Source of the DNA: Chlamydoabsidia padenii | Lineage: Eukaryota > Mucoromycota > Mucoromycetes > Mucorales > Cunninghamellaceae | DNA: 64,000 bases | NCBI GenBank assembly: GCA_025330725.1 | Contig: JAIWND010000020.1 | Span: 248,001-312,000 of the forward strand | Direction of reading: 5' to 3' | In this document: piece by piece, positions 36,784-47,967 of the stretch | Numbering within the stretch: the first letter of the stretch is position 1 | Layout: every line of letters starts with the position of its first letter | Notes under the pieces: generated by a model | What the model was told of the DNA's origin: nothing | The model's database searches: none | The model's input: the letters and a program-made list of their open reading frames with translations, nothing else | Made by a program: the position numbers and the translations under genes

Positions 36784-39281
36784 CTAATAAGGTTGAGGCA
36801 TGATAAAACCACCAGGATGATCTGATGGCTGACGTTGAATCCCAGGGAAGGTTTGCTTGTATTGGTACCCAGCATTCGCCGACAAGAGATGTTCTTTACC
36901 TTGAGTATGTAAATGATACCCAGCTTGACCAAACACCAATTTAGGCACGTCCAACAAATACCCCATGGTGCCTTTTTTACCGACTTCCTTTTCTGCTTGT
37001 ATCCAAAAATTGATCTTGCCTGTGGATTCATCAAAGTAACCAGCGCAATAGTTACGACATCCCATCAATTTCTTGTTTTGTCGCTATAAAAGAGGGAAGA
37101 TGAGTTGTTGTTTTTTTTTCCTTATAGGGGGAACTTACCGTGTTTCCATTTGGTGATTTCTTGAAAATGTTGTACATTTTTTCTTCTGTGTTTCCATTAA
37201 ATGTGATATAAGATGAGTTTTGGTTCAAAATGGTCAATAGAGCTTGAGGAGGAGGACTAGAAAGAGGGATGAGTTTCTTCTTTTTTTTTGTATATCGGAT
37301 GACTTACACGTTGACAATGGCACTGGAGATGATTTGGACCATAAAGTAAGGATCACCTTCTTCCTTTTCCTTCATGTCCTTCGAGTAAAGTTTACCAGCA
37401 CCACAACAATGAACCTAGAAGAAAGAGTTGATTAGTCATCACCATGTCCTTTCTTCTTTAGCACCTACATCACCACCCAAGAAGGAGACACGGATCGATT
37501 TATGGCGAGCATACTGTTGCAAGTTTTCAATGAATCGTTTTCGTTCCACCAAATGATTTCCTGCTGTCCAATCTAAATAACAAAAAAAAAAAAAAAAGGT
37601 TAATCACATCTAGTTTCCCCTACCCCTTCTTTAAACACTTACGATCATTCATATCATCCAAGAGTTCAGGATCACCATTCCATTTGTTCAAACTACCCGT
37701 GATCACATCACCCAATGCCCCAGTCTTGCCTGCCAAAGTAGCCAAATTGAATCCAGCTGCACCATCCATTGCCTTTTCAAATAGTGTCAACCGAGGATAG
37801 ATCAATGGCACACCTATGAATGAATGAATAAAAAAAAAGGGGGGGTCATTAGTCACTTGGCCTTTGTTTGAATGATCACTCTTTACCTGTTGCCACTAAT
37901 AAATGCTTGACAGTACTAGGCAATCTGTTATGAATGGCTTGAAAGACAATATCATATGTCTTTGGATGACAGATATCATGCTTGGTACGTTCACCACGAC
38001 AATCCAGTTGTAAAAGTCCAATATCAGGTCCCAAAGTAGTCACCACGCTGTTACAAGTAGGTTTAGAACCACGGATCATACCATGTCGTTCAGCCAATTC
38101 AACCGTCGTATGATGTTGGAAGAGATAATAGAATCGACAAGCATTACCAAAGAGAGCTAAAGAGAAAGAAAAGTGAGTGACGAGGAGTTTAGTTTGAATG
38201 TCCAACTTACTTTTAAAACAATGGGCATTTTGCATTTCAGTAGGATAAGAGCCATACCCATCAATGATATCCTAAAACAAACAAAAAGTTTGACTGTTTA
38301 GATCCATCTACCATCATAAAAGATGACTTACATGATCATCCCACATATTAACCGAAGGAATCGCAGCAAAGGCTTTAGCCACCCAAGGATTTTGCTTCCT
38401 ATAACAAGAAAAAAAATCAATTAGTCTTTCTTTATATATATTAATAAAATGCCTTACCCAAAGTTTTCCACATAGTTATCAAAGTAAAACTTTTCCATCC
38501 CATCCACCATATCAGACGACAAGGTCATATCCAACCGTTTCTTTGGATCCTTTTCATTATTCCAAGGCTGCATAAACTCCTCCTTGATGATCTTGTCCTG
38601 ATACAATTGATCCCCACCACCAATCAATACATGGAACGGCATGACTTGATGACGATCCAGCACATCTTGCCAAAGTGGATGATCCAGTCCCCCAAATTTA
38701 TCCTTGATGTCTTGAGGAATATCCGAGAAGCCATTACAAGAGTAAAACATGAACCGCATGGCATCTTGAATCGCCGGAAGGTGAAAGGTAAAAGGTGGTA
38801 GAGCAGGGTGTGTGTACTGGACCCGTTGCGGTTGTGTCGTCAATGGTAGATTAAGAGGGTAGCGCCAAAAGTGGTAGTGGTGACGGAAACTATCCAGACG
38901 TTCGGCATGGCATTCCAGGACTTGATGAGCGAGTTCCACACGTAGAGGTGGGGCATGGGTTTCATTCGAGACGATCAGGCACGACCCGCGCCAGACACGA
39001 GCTTGGTAATCAATATCACTGTACCGGAGCAGAGGACCACACACTACTTGAGTAGGACCATGTTGAGGATGGAGGACTTGTTCTTTTATATCATGGAGAT
39101 GAGGTCGGTGGATTTGATGATGGCCGAGATGGAAACTGCCGCCTTGGGGGTATTGTTGTTGATGAGAGAGATTCATTTGTTCCAGAGTCAGATCATTAGG
39201 TGAGCCATAGCCTTGATCAGGAGCACCATATCCTTGAGCAGAAGGATAATGAGAAGGTTGTGGTGGTGCGTATGGATTCAT
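36784..39281 (-). CDS. PhoD-like phosphatase family protein (fungal PhoD_2 type)
   Basis: Nine exons on the minus strand (39281-38458, 38398-38332, 38271-38211, 38156-37887, 37813-37643, 37572-37469, 37414-37308, 37256-37139, 37083-36784) give 673 residues. After a Gln/Pro/Tyr-rich N terminus the metallophosphatase-like core shows FMFYSCNGFSDIP, PFHVLIGGGDQLYQDKI, SVNMWDDHDIIDGYGSYP, DWTAGN-like spacing and LGGDVHCCGAGKLY. These contain the GGGDQ, DDHD and GGDVH metal-ligand motifs of the PhoD family. The C terminus is also conserved in fungal homologues (MGYLLDVPKLVFGQAGYHLH). Substrate is unknown for the fungal branch. The promoter element is 88 nt upstream. Confidence 0.87.
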
Positions 39282-39697
39282 GGAAGAAAAAAAAAAAAAA
39301 AAAGTAAGGAAAAGAGAGAAAGAGAGGGTCCGACCGACTTTTTTTTTTTATTTACCTCTTACACTATAATTCAAACCCAGGCAGCAGCAGTATCCCACTT
39401 TTCTTATCAACCATTCAGAAAGACAAATGATTTATACAGGTAATGCCTTTGTTGCTGCATATGTCATCGATATCATCACACTACAAACTAGTTCCACCAC
39501 ACTTGTTTCATTCGTGTACGACATTAACCAACTTTTTTAACCTGATTTGGGTAAAAAAAAAAGTCGGAATCCCGGTATAAAAATAAAAAGGACACCCAAA
39601 ATGTAAAAATGACAATGAGATTTATTATGTATCATTAATTAAAAAAGGGGAGAAGGGAAACTATTACTATGGTATCAATTAACTAACTAAATCTAAA
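39282..39697. other. Intergenic
   Basis: PhoD promoter with ATTCAAACCCAGG at 39369-39381 and an element-like GGAATCCCGG near 39565-39574, then the LRR gene's 3' region. No gene seen. Confidence 0.5.
39369..39381 (-). promoter_or_regulatory. Promoter element of the PhoD-like gene
   Basis: ATTCAAACCCAGG, a slightly diverged copy, 88 nt upstream of the start. Confidence 0.4.
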
Positions 39698-41554
39698 CTA
39701 GGTGCCAGCCAAAGAGGAAGCTTCCCACCAATTCGTTTCTTCTTGCTCAGCACTTTGCTGAAGAATAGGTTGAGTCTCCGCCTGATGCACGCACACCACT
39801 GATGTCTTGTCCAAATGTCGTTTCCAACACCGAGTAGAGCAAAACCTCACCCGACGGACCACGGCAGGATGACCACCATAACTTTTCACTTGAACCGAGG
39901 TTAACCATTCGTTCACAAAGGGTTGTTGACATGTAGCGCACCATCGATGTGTGCACAGATCATTGGCGAGATGAGGAGGAATCATGTGAAGTGGTACGTT
40001 GAGTTTGGATTGTAATATCACCCGGGTGGCCAATTCACGAAGCGAATGGAGTATGGATACATTGTCGCCGTCCGTGTCGATCAGGGTGCAAGCTTGTCCG
40101 TCCTTTTCTTCTTCGGCCATCAAGAGGGATCGTGACACGTCAGAGTCATCAGACAGCGGTGGACTGATGGTTTGTCTTGATCCTTGTACATTTAATTGTT
40201 GTGCCAAAAGGGACAATTCTCGATCAATCACCGCATCATCGTCATCCTCGTGTAATAAGAGTGGTATAGTGGAGGAAGTGCTTGGTGTGGGTATCGGGGT
40301 TGCCAAGTATGTGGTAGTGGGTATAGATAATGGACTTGTTGCAAAATTACATGGTGATGAATCATTTTGTTGAGATGGTGATGATCGTATTGATAAGCAT
40401 CCATTACCTTGAGGACCACATTGATGATGTAAAAGTCGAGAGGAAGAAGAGGAAGAGGAAGAGGTCGAGGTCGAAGAAGACGAAGAGGTCATCATTGGTA
40501 ACGCCCGCATCGTCATTCGTTTCAACAATTGAGCATACGCATCCGATGGACCATGACCAGGCCGAGTCATAGGATTACCCGTGATCAATAACGTTGTCGT
40601 ATTCATCCTTTCCAGTATATCCGCCGGCATGATACATAACAAGTTTTCCGAAATATCAAATAATTCCAAGTTGACCAATTCCACCAACGTTGCCGGCAAA
40701 GTGGTCAAATGATTCTTGCTGACATTCAACGTTTTCAATCCACCACATCCACCAATACTGATCGGCAGCGACTCGAGTTGGTTCCGCGACACATTGAGAT
40801 GGACCAAGGAGGGGATCGACATGTTCCCAGGCAACGCACACAGTTGGTTACACGACACATCCAGTTCCTCTAATCGGGGCATCTCCACAATCGAATCCGG
40901 TATCCTTGTCAGACAATTACCACCATATACTGACCCCAGCTGTAAATGACGCATGTGTTTCCACCGAGAGATATTAGGAGTCAAATAATCAATGCGATTG
41001 CCAGCAACCGACAGAGTGACGAGGCCAGGGAGTTGGAGGGGCAGTTGATCCGGTATGGTAACGAGTTGATTTTGAGCCACCAGTAACACCTCTAATCCAG
41101 TCAGGTGGTAGAGTTCGGTAGGTAGTCGAGTCAGCAGATTGGACGATGCGTTGAGAGTGCGTAGGTGGACCAACTGGGTGATTTCGTCGGGGAGAGACGA
41201 TAGCTTGTTGCGAGAGATATCCAATTCCACTAGACTCGTGAACACTTCCACCGATACGAGTTGTTGTCCCAGTTCCACTGTCGTAAGGTGTTTGCGTCGT
41301 AACATGAGAAGGCCATCTTTGGAGAGCAAGTTGTGTTGTTTCCTCCGAATCTTGACTTGGTGTTGTTGTTCCCTTTTGCATTGTCGTTTGACTTGTCGAA
41401 TGTGGCCTCCCAACGGGGCAAGAGAAGGGTCATCAATACAGGATTCAATATCGACAATGGGTGAATGAGAAGGAAGCCATGGTTCAACGTGATCATGTCT
41501 GTCGGGAGGAAGTACACCTGTTAAGAGTTTCCCACCCAGTAGATTGGGTAACAT
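39698..41554 (-). CDS. Leucine-rich-repeat protein with C-terminal Cys-pair motif
   Basis: Single-exon gene, 618 residues from the ATG at 41554. The open frame continues 63 codons farther but passes through the promoter element and A/T tracts, so the inner start is preferred. About ten LRRs occupy residues 70-320, for example LVELDISRNKLSSLPDEIT, LRTLNASSNLLTRLPTELY and LVHLNVSRNQLESLPISIGG, of the SHOC2/plant PIRL Ras-group type. A low-complexity Ser/Thr linker follows. The C terminus has WCATCQQPF and RVRFCSTRCWKRH, a possible zinc-binding pair of CxxC/CxxxC. Likely a scaffold in signalling; no specific partner can be inferred. Confidence 0.82.
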   Translation of the reverse strand: MLPNLLGGKLLTGVLPPDRHDHVEPWLPSHSPIVDIESCIDDPSLAPLGGHIRQVKRQCKREQQHQVKIRRKQHNLLSKDGLLMLRRKHLTTVELGQQLVSVEVFTSLVELDISRNKLSSLPDEITQLVHLRTLNASSNLLTRLPTELYHLTGLEVLLVAQNQLVTIPDQLPLQLPGLVTLSVAGNRIDYLTPNISRWKHMRHLQLGSVYGGNCLTRIPDSIVEMPRLEELDVSCNQLCALPGNMSIPSLVHLNVSRNQLESLPISIGGCGGLKTLNVSKNHLTTLPATLVELVNLELFDISENLLCIMPADILERMNTTTLLITGNPMTRPGHGPSDAYAQLLKRMTMRALPMMTSSSSSTSTSSSSSSSSRLLHHQCGPQGNGCLSIRSSPSQQNDSSPCNFATSPLSIPTTTYLATPIPTPSTSSTIPLLLHEDDDDAVIDRELSLLAQQLNVQGSRQTISPPLSDDSDVSRSLLMAEEEKDGQACTLIDTDGDNVSILHSLRELATRVILQSKLNVPLHMIPPHLANDLCTHRWCATCQQPFVNEWLTSVQVKSYGGHPAVVRRVRFCSTRCWKRHLDKTSVVCVHQAETQPILQQSAEQEETNWWEASSLAGT

Positions 41555-41654
41555 TGGTAGAGTTTGATATGAATGACAACGGGGTATTGGTTTGATGAAT
41601 GGAAGATAGGAGGAGGAGGAAAAAAAAAAAGAAAGGCTGTTTACAAATGAACAA

Positions 41655-41667
41655 GCGGGCTTTAAAT
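41655..41667 (-). promoter_or_regulatory. Promoter element of the LRR gene
   Basis: GCGGGCTTTAAAT, 101 nt upstream of the chosen start. Confidence 0.5.
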
Positions 41668-42566
41668 TAATTATCAGATTTTTTTGTTTTTTGAACATGG
41701 CTGATGATTGATTGGTTAGTTGGCAATCAGATACGAGATGCAAACCCCCCCCCCTTTCTCATCTGATCTAACACATCCCCTTGTTTGTGCATTATCTTTT
41801 TCATCAAGTTCCCAAGTCTTTATCCCCAATCATGATGTTTTTGTATTTCAATCCCATTTTCTCTTTTTACAAAATGAATGCTATCAACTTGAAGATTTTC
41901 ATACTGGGACAAGTGTAGCGGGATTTGAAATCGTTGGTTGGCGGATAAAAAGAAGAATCACTTCTTTTTCTTTCCCACCAACCTTTTTTTTCTTAACTAT
42001 TCCATTCGATACCTTACTCCAGCTTGTCTCACTCAAGGCCAATGATGATCAACTACACACTCAAATCTTGATACTCATTAAAAGCAAAACAGCCACGCCT
42101 ACATCTCACCATCTCACTGACTCGATGGCAAGTAGGAAAAGAGAAAAGATGGAGACGATTAATCTAACCATCAAACTAGGATTCTTATTTATACTAACTT
42201 GGGTCAAGGACAACATTTTCTTCTTCCTTTTGGCTTCAACTTGCCGTCGTGGGTCTCTCTTTGTATAGGACGGCATCAATGGTCATCTGACAAGAATGGA
42301 TTCTCTTCGTGGGAAAATAGCGTCATCAGCACAGCACGGACGATCTCCTCTTGGTGTCTTATAATACTTCCCTTTAGATATAGTGTACATACATTTTAAT
42401 AAAGGTCTAATTTTTTCTTAATTCTTCTTCGTGTATTGGTTCGAGCGTTGTGTAACATCTAGTGTTGTCAGATGGGGGAAATTTGTCTTTTTTTTTTTTT
42501 TTTTACCTACGTGGAGATGATATTTTTAGGTGGGTGCCTTTAATTACAAGGTCGTACGCTTCGCCC

Positions 42567-42581
42567 TTTTTGAAACTCCGG
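42567..42581 (+). promoter_or_regulatory. Promoter element of the Ert1-like gene
   Basis: TTTTTGAAACTCCGG, 83 nt before the ATG, followed by T-rich and CT-repeat sequence. Confidence 0.5.
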
Positions 42582-42663
42582 TATTGTGGGGGAAGAAGAA
42601 AGAAAAAGCATCCCCCCTTCTTTTTTTTCTCTCTCTCTCTCTTTCTTTTCCATCTCATCCAGC

Positions 42664-44204
42664 ATGACGGATTCAACGAACGACGCTACTTTGAAACGTA
42701 AACGGAAAAAGGTCTCCTTGGGTAAAGAAAAAAGCTCACAACTATAAAAACAAAATACATTCTATTCGTTGGTTATGACTCATTCCCATTTTAGCTTGTG
42801 TATTTTGTCGACGATCACACATGACTTGCGATGAAGGTATAGCCAAAAAAAAAAAAAAAAAAAAGCAAGAAAATCACCTAGTCAACTCTTTTCTCTCTTT
42901 TTATTGTAGGACGACCTTGCCAACGATGTATTAAACGTAATATTAGCGATATGTGTCACGACAACCCTATTGGAAGGAAGAAATCATCCAGCCCACCTAT
43001 TCTAACTATGGCTACCGATACCACTCCTTTACCGACTCCACCAAGTACTTTGTTAGAAGATATAGATTGGGGTATGCGTGGGAATGAAGGAGGTATTATA
43101 GGTGGGAATTCTCATTTGACTCTTTTATTATTTGTTTATTAGGCAATTCCTTTACCAGTATAGACAATGAAATGGATGTATTAAAGTAAGTATAGGTTGA
43201 TGATGATGATGATGATACATGAAACTAACCTTCTTTTTCTTGTAGTGACTTTTTGGAAGATGTATCTCAACAAATAACTAAACAAGATACTCGGGACAAG
43301 TTTTTTTTAACGGCAGCTGATCCCAAGGATGGAAAATTAGAAGATCGGTTGAACGAAGTCATTAATGCGAAATACGAAGCGGGGTTTCTCAAGCCCTACA
43401 ATTATGTGAATGGATATGCAAGACTACAACGCTACATGGATAAATAGTAAGTCAAATAATCGCATTCTATAGGATGATTCACACTTTATATATATATATA
43501 TAGCATGTCACCAGATAGTAGGCAACGTATTCTGAACGTCATGGGAACATTCAGACCGACCTTTAGAGATGTTGCACAATCATTGACTGATGTGGATCTC
43601 ATCTTGGTGGAAGAAGCATTTGAACGACTCTTATTGGTAAGTAGATCTATTTTTTAATGCTCCGCTAATTCTCTCTCTCTCTCTCTCTCTTTTAGGATTA
43701 TGATCGAGTGTTCACTGCTATGGCTATTCCTGCTTGTCTATGGCGTCGAACAGGGGAAATATATAAAGGAAATAAGGAATTCGCTACGTTGATCGATGTC
43801 TCTGTGGATGATTTACGTGATGTAAAAATAAAGGACCAATCAAAGGGGGAAATGTCACTCACTCTATTTTTTTTTTTTTGTAGGGACGATTATGTATTTA
43901 TGAAATCATGGCCGAAGAATCTACCGTTAATTACTGGGAAGTAAGTAGTGGAATCACAATGGGAGGAGTAAAATTGATGTCTGTTTTTAGAAATATGGCA
44001 ATATAGGATTTGATGCTCGGCAAAAAGCTGTGTTGACTTCTTGTTTAATACGGCATCAAAAGAAACCCATGGTCATGTCATGTTGTTTCTCCTTTACCGT
44101 TCGGCGTGACAAGTACAATATGTAAGTGTATTTACAACAATGACTATATTACTAACTACTACTTGTTTTAATATCGAATGGGGGGGATCATAGACCGGTA
44201 AGTT

Positions 44205-44241
<37 letters not shown>

Positions 44242-44332
44242 AGAATAGAAACAATGGAATTGATAAGACTAACATGTTTGTTTGTAGACCATCATTGTTG
44301 GTAACTTTTTACCCATCGAAATACAAAACTGA
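42664..44332 (+). CDS. Zn2Cys6 transcription factor, Ert1/AcuK-like (gluconeogenesis regulator)
   Basis: Binuclear zinc cluster plus PAS-type regulator. The closest known family, Ert1/AcuK, controls gluconeogenic and respiratory genes. Exons 42664-42721, 42795-42836, 42910-43071, 43143-43185, 43246-43446, 43504-43636, 43696-43821, 43884-43940, 43991-44121, 44194-44197 and 44288-44332 give 333 residues. The cluster is split over exons 2-3: ACVFCRRSHMTCDEGRPCQR then CIKR, with six cysteines. A PAS-like region follows (VFTAMAIPACLWRRTGEIYK ... FATLIDVSVDDLRDGRLCIY). The family tail is rebuilt as FTVRRDKYNIPTIIVGNFLP only if the 4-nt exon ACCG is included. Shorter than yeast Ert1. Confidence 0.87.
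44194..44197 (+). other. 4-nt microexon (ACCG) of the Ert1-like gene
   Basis: Flanked by ATCATAG and GTAAGT. Exon 9 ends two bases into a codon. Adding ACCG gives I-P and returns the conserved TIIVGNFLP frame. Skipping it gives an unrelated tail and a total coding length not divisible by three. Confidence 0.75.
44206..44239 (+). repeat. 34-nt poly(A) run in the intron after the microexon
   Basis: An uninterrupted A34 tract begins nine bases after the microexon's donor. Confidence 0.88.
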
Positions 44333-44597
44333 TTGATCCATTTTGTCTCTAGTTATAGTCTTTCCTCTTGTACATTCTTTTTTTTATATACAATACCAAA
44401 TAAACTTACATATCTATATGATTCTTTATTGTCCAATACATAGTCTGCCCAGCGTTGTAATCCAAACTAGGGATATGTATATTCACACTACTTGTATCAT
44501 TAAACATCCCACATGATGCCATTACTGTCCCCGCACATAATAATAAAAGGAAGAATAATTTTTTATTTATGAAATACAATTAATTAACCAACTATTA

Positions 44598-46799
44598 CTA
44601 GACAAAGGTGGAATAAATACCATCGAGGATCGCCATCAAGCCAAACGCACCGGCATCAGGAATACCCGAAGCCTGGACATCCTTGTCATCCAAGTAAGAA
44701 GCCCGACCTAATTGAGCTCTTTGTTTTCGTGTTGCCTCCAACCCATGTCGAGCCGCTTCCACCGCCAAAGACAGAGTAGCACCTTGTTGATTTAGAGTAT
44801 CAATAAACGGAATCAGCACATCCATCATCGTTCGATCACCTACACGAGCCCGGGTATATGTTTGTAAAGTTACCAAGGCATTGGCACCGGCTAAAAAAAA
44901 GTGTGTTGAGTTTTTTGTTTTTTTTTTTTTCCAATCCATTCATGTTACCTTTTCCCCATGTCTGCAAATCATTCATTTGTTCTTTAGCATTGTTTGCTAG
45001 AGCATTTAAAAAGATACAGTAGATGGCTGCGCAAGTACCACCTGCATTATGATCTATTGTATCAGCCAATGCCACCAGGGTATTTGATGTGGATGAGAAG
45101 GGATAAGTAGGCAAAGCCTTTTCAATAGCTATCAAGAAATAGTGGGTGAGTTTATGAGTTGACTTTGGGACTTTTTACCTTGGGCTGCGGACTTTAAGGT
45201 ATGACCACAATCCCCATCCCCCAAAATGGTGTCATAAGATGTTACCGTAGGTTCAGCTTGTATGATGGCTTGAATAACATTGTGAATCACTTTTGGGAAT
45301 GTCCCTTGACTGCTGGCTACAATATACACAAAAGATGATGAGTGTCATTTGTTATACCCTTCTTCTTCTTCTTACCAACATCCTCCGATGATATATCCAG
45401 TTTCTTTTCAGGTACATGTTCTTCCTCTTGATAGGTAAATGTGGATCGACATAGAGGAGACCAACCAACACAATGGACAGGATGATCCAATAATTCCAGT
45501 ATGAGCTCCCTATTGTCGTTCAAAGTCAAGAGACTAAGAGAAAAGCCGGGCATATCGAGACTTGTGACAAAGGACCCTGACAACACACGTTCCAAATGTA
45601 AATGGGGCAGGTTAGTGATTGCCTCGACTGCTTCCTTGACAATCACATTGAATTCCAGACTTGGTGTACCACCGAGGTTATTGACGACAAGCACCACTGG
45701 CATGGTACCGTCCGTAGGTAAATTCAAGTAGGCACGATCATCATCATCTTGGTCTACGAGTTTATCCACCACCTGTTTCACCACACCTTTAGCATCCATC
45801 AATGGTAATTTTGTCAATCCAGGTTCATTATGAATCCCCAAACCAAGTTCGGTTTCATTTGGTCCTAAAGAATGTGCATCAAGAGAAGGAACATGACAAT
45901 GATCCAATGCCATGCCCAACGTTGCACTGTGATCAATCACGTATTGCCCCATACCAGCCACTTGTTCCAACGATGCCCTATCACAAAGAGTATATTAGTC
46001 ATTTCCACCCATTTGATTGATTTATTCTTTACCCTTTTGCAGCCAAAGCACCACAGCATTTGCTAACCAAAGCAACCATGGCCAATCCTCTCCGACCAAC
46101 CTTGTCACCTTTTTTCCGTCCAATGGCAATATCATCACCCACAATGAGCATGGCGACCTTGATCCCTTGTGCCTTGGCCCGTTCCACCGCCACACCAAAA
46201 TTTAAGCAATCACCTGTATAGTTTTTCACAATGACCAATGTACCATGAGGTGATTGGATGCGCTTGATTGCCGCCAAAACTTGACTTGCCGAAGGAGATG
46301 CAAACACATGGCCACATACAGCAGCTGTCAACATCCCATCACCTACATACCCCACATGGGCCGGGTCATGGCCTGATCCACCTCCAGATATCAACGTCAC
46401 CTGTAGTTCGGCTAGTTGATCCACCTTTGCATGATAAACAACTAGGAGTGTGTACATAAAAAAAAAAAAAAAAAAAAGGTAAACATGATTATTTTGCATA
46501 TGTGCCCCCGTCCCGATTTCTTCCTCTTTACCTTTATGTTCAGGAATATAACGTACATGAGGATTAGCGTAACAGAATCCTTTGATACTGTCAGACACAA
46601 TCTATAACATTATATAAAGAATAGGTCAGTTGAGATGGATAAAACGTGTGATACTTCATTCTTACCGTTGCGGGATTATTCATAAAGTGTTTCCCTGTTT
46701 CAAATATATACATATATACATTTTTTTAAAAAAATAGGTAGCGTTAACACCTGTTTATTTATCCCTTTGAATGGATACATTACCTTGATGTTTAGTCAT
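44598..46799 (-). CDS. DAK1: Dihydroxyacetone kinase
   Basis: ATP-dependent kinase that phosphorylates dihydroxyacetone (also glyceraldehyde) and detoxifies it in glycerol metabolism; cytosolic. Two domains from about seven exons. The DhaK-like N domain starts MTKHQGK-HFMNNPAT and shows LISGGGSGHDPAHVGYVG, PSASQVLAAIKRI, KNYTGDCLNFGVAVERAK and LGLGIHNEPG, the last containing the histidine that binds substrate covalently. The DhaL-like ATP domain has ILGDGDCGHTLK, with the Mg-binding aspartates, DHNAGGTCAAIYCIFLNAL, RVGDRTMMDVLIP and ASGIPDAGAFGL. The joined architecture is the eukaryotic/Citrobacter type. All catalytic motifs appear intact. The element variant ATCAAACCCCGT is 122 nt upstream. 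Confidence 0.94.
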
Positions 46800-47238
46800 T
46801 GTGAAACTTTTGGTATATTTGGATATATGTGATGTGAATGAAAGAAGAGAAAAGAAAGAAAGGGCGATAAGGGCGTTTTTTTTTTTTTTTTTGTGGGGAG
46901 GGCTGTGAGAAATCGAAAAAATCAAACCCCGTTCGCCATGCTGCTTACTTGATGACACACAATCGGCGTAAAAATAAAATAAAAAAAAGTGTTGCAACAT
47001 CGCAAGTGGCAAAAAAACAATCTATCGATTACACAAACAGAGATGATATCCCTTATGATTTATGAGGGGGGTGAGTATAGAATATCCACCTAGTGCGCAG
47101 CATGTATAAGGGAGAAGATGGGATAAACAGGTGATCGGGTAGTATAAAGTTCCCATCTCTTCTTTTTTATTTATTTTTTTCTTCCTTCTTCTTCTTCTTC
47201 AAGAGTAGTCTTTCCAACTCATGGCCATCTAAACTGAT
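46800..47238. other. Divergent intergenic
   Basis: DAK1 promoter with the element at 46921-46932, an A/T homopolymer at 46877-46893 and a CT/TTC-rich tract before the cyclin gene. No gene seen. Confidence 0.5.
46921..46932 (-). promoter_or_regulatory. Promoter element of DAK1
   Basis: ATCAAACCCCGT, 122 nt upstream of the DAK1 start. Confidence 0.45.
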
Positions 47239-47967
47239 ATGACCCTGCCCTTACCTCTCACGACCTCCTTTTTTGAAACTCCGCCTCCTCGACCTTGTCG
47301 GTATTGCATTGCTCAACAAAAACGAATAGATTTCATCGATCGTCTTGTCGGTAAGTTGTGAATGGCTCTGTCTTTATCCAACTCATACCCTCTTCTAGAT
47401 ACATCCACAGAGATTATTGATTCCATCTGGACCGAACCAGCGCCAATCAAACTGGTCAGCACCCGCGCTTTCATCCAAGAAATCCTGCGGAGATCAAAAA
47501 CCACCTATTCCAATCTCCAAGTATGCTTATTTTATCTGTTCCGAGTGAAAAAGGCGGTCCTGATGCATTTACAACGACCCATCAAGGACAGTATAATTAG
47601 TTGTGGTCGGCGCATGTTTTTGGCCTCGCTCATGGTCGCGGCCAAGTTCCTCCAGGACAAGAATTATAGAAACCGAGCATGGTCTCGTCTTAGTGGCCTG
47701 GCGTTACCGGAAATCAATGCCGCCGAAATCACTTTTTTGAAACTGATCAATTATAATCTGTATATCAGCAAACCCACATTTGATCATTGGTACACATTGT
47801 TACAGTCTTACCTTTATCGTCAGCCTTATTTTTATCAGCCGCTCTTGACGATTCATACTTGTTGTTATTATATTCAAGACTATCCTTCCCCACCACCTTG
47901 GAGTGGATATAAACGAAGATTTGATGATGATAATGATCGGGATTACAACAAAAGATCTTGTCATTGA
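47239..47967 (+). CDS. Pho85-type (PCL) cyclin
   Basis: Cyclin partner of a Pho85-like kinase. Two exons (47239-47350 and 47399-47967) give 226 residues. The cyclin box shows TRAFIQEILRRSKTTYSNLQ, CGRRMFLASLMVAAKFLQDK, NYRNRAWSRLSGLALPEINA and AEITFLKLINYNLYI, matching the PCL pattern. The N terminus has CRYCIAQQ. The promoter-type string TTTTTTGAAACTCCGCC lies inside exon 1 (codes FFETPPP), so transcription may start within it. In that case the start would be the ATG at 47362, in frame but inside the proposed intron. I keep 47239 because the intron signals are good. Confidence 0.82.

Larger units (their letters stand above)
41555..42663. other. 1.1 kb divergent intergenic, no gene called
   Basis: Element copies at 41655-41667 (LRR gene), 41918-41931 (no gene assigned) and 42567-42581 (Ert1-like gene). 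A plus-strand 182-codon frame starting at 41720 spans it but contains the promoter element and poly-Phe stretches. I regard it as chance, or possibly a non-coding transcript starting near 41930. Confidence 0.45.

Noticed and set aside
42040..42125. Possible box C/D snoRNA (ATGATGA ... CTGA)
   Set aside because: The boxes are short and common, there is no terminal stem, and the D' and C' boxes are unclear. Not enough to call.
41720..42268. 182-codon plus-strand ORF
   Set aside because: It begins in the LRR gene's promoter region, contains a promoter element and poly-Phe tracts, and shows no domain.
42425..42445. GGTTCGAGC as a tRNA T-arm
   Set aside because: No matching acceptor, D or anticodon arms around it. 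No convincing tRNA was found anywhere in the window.
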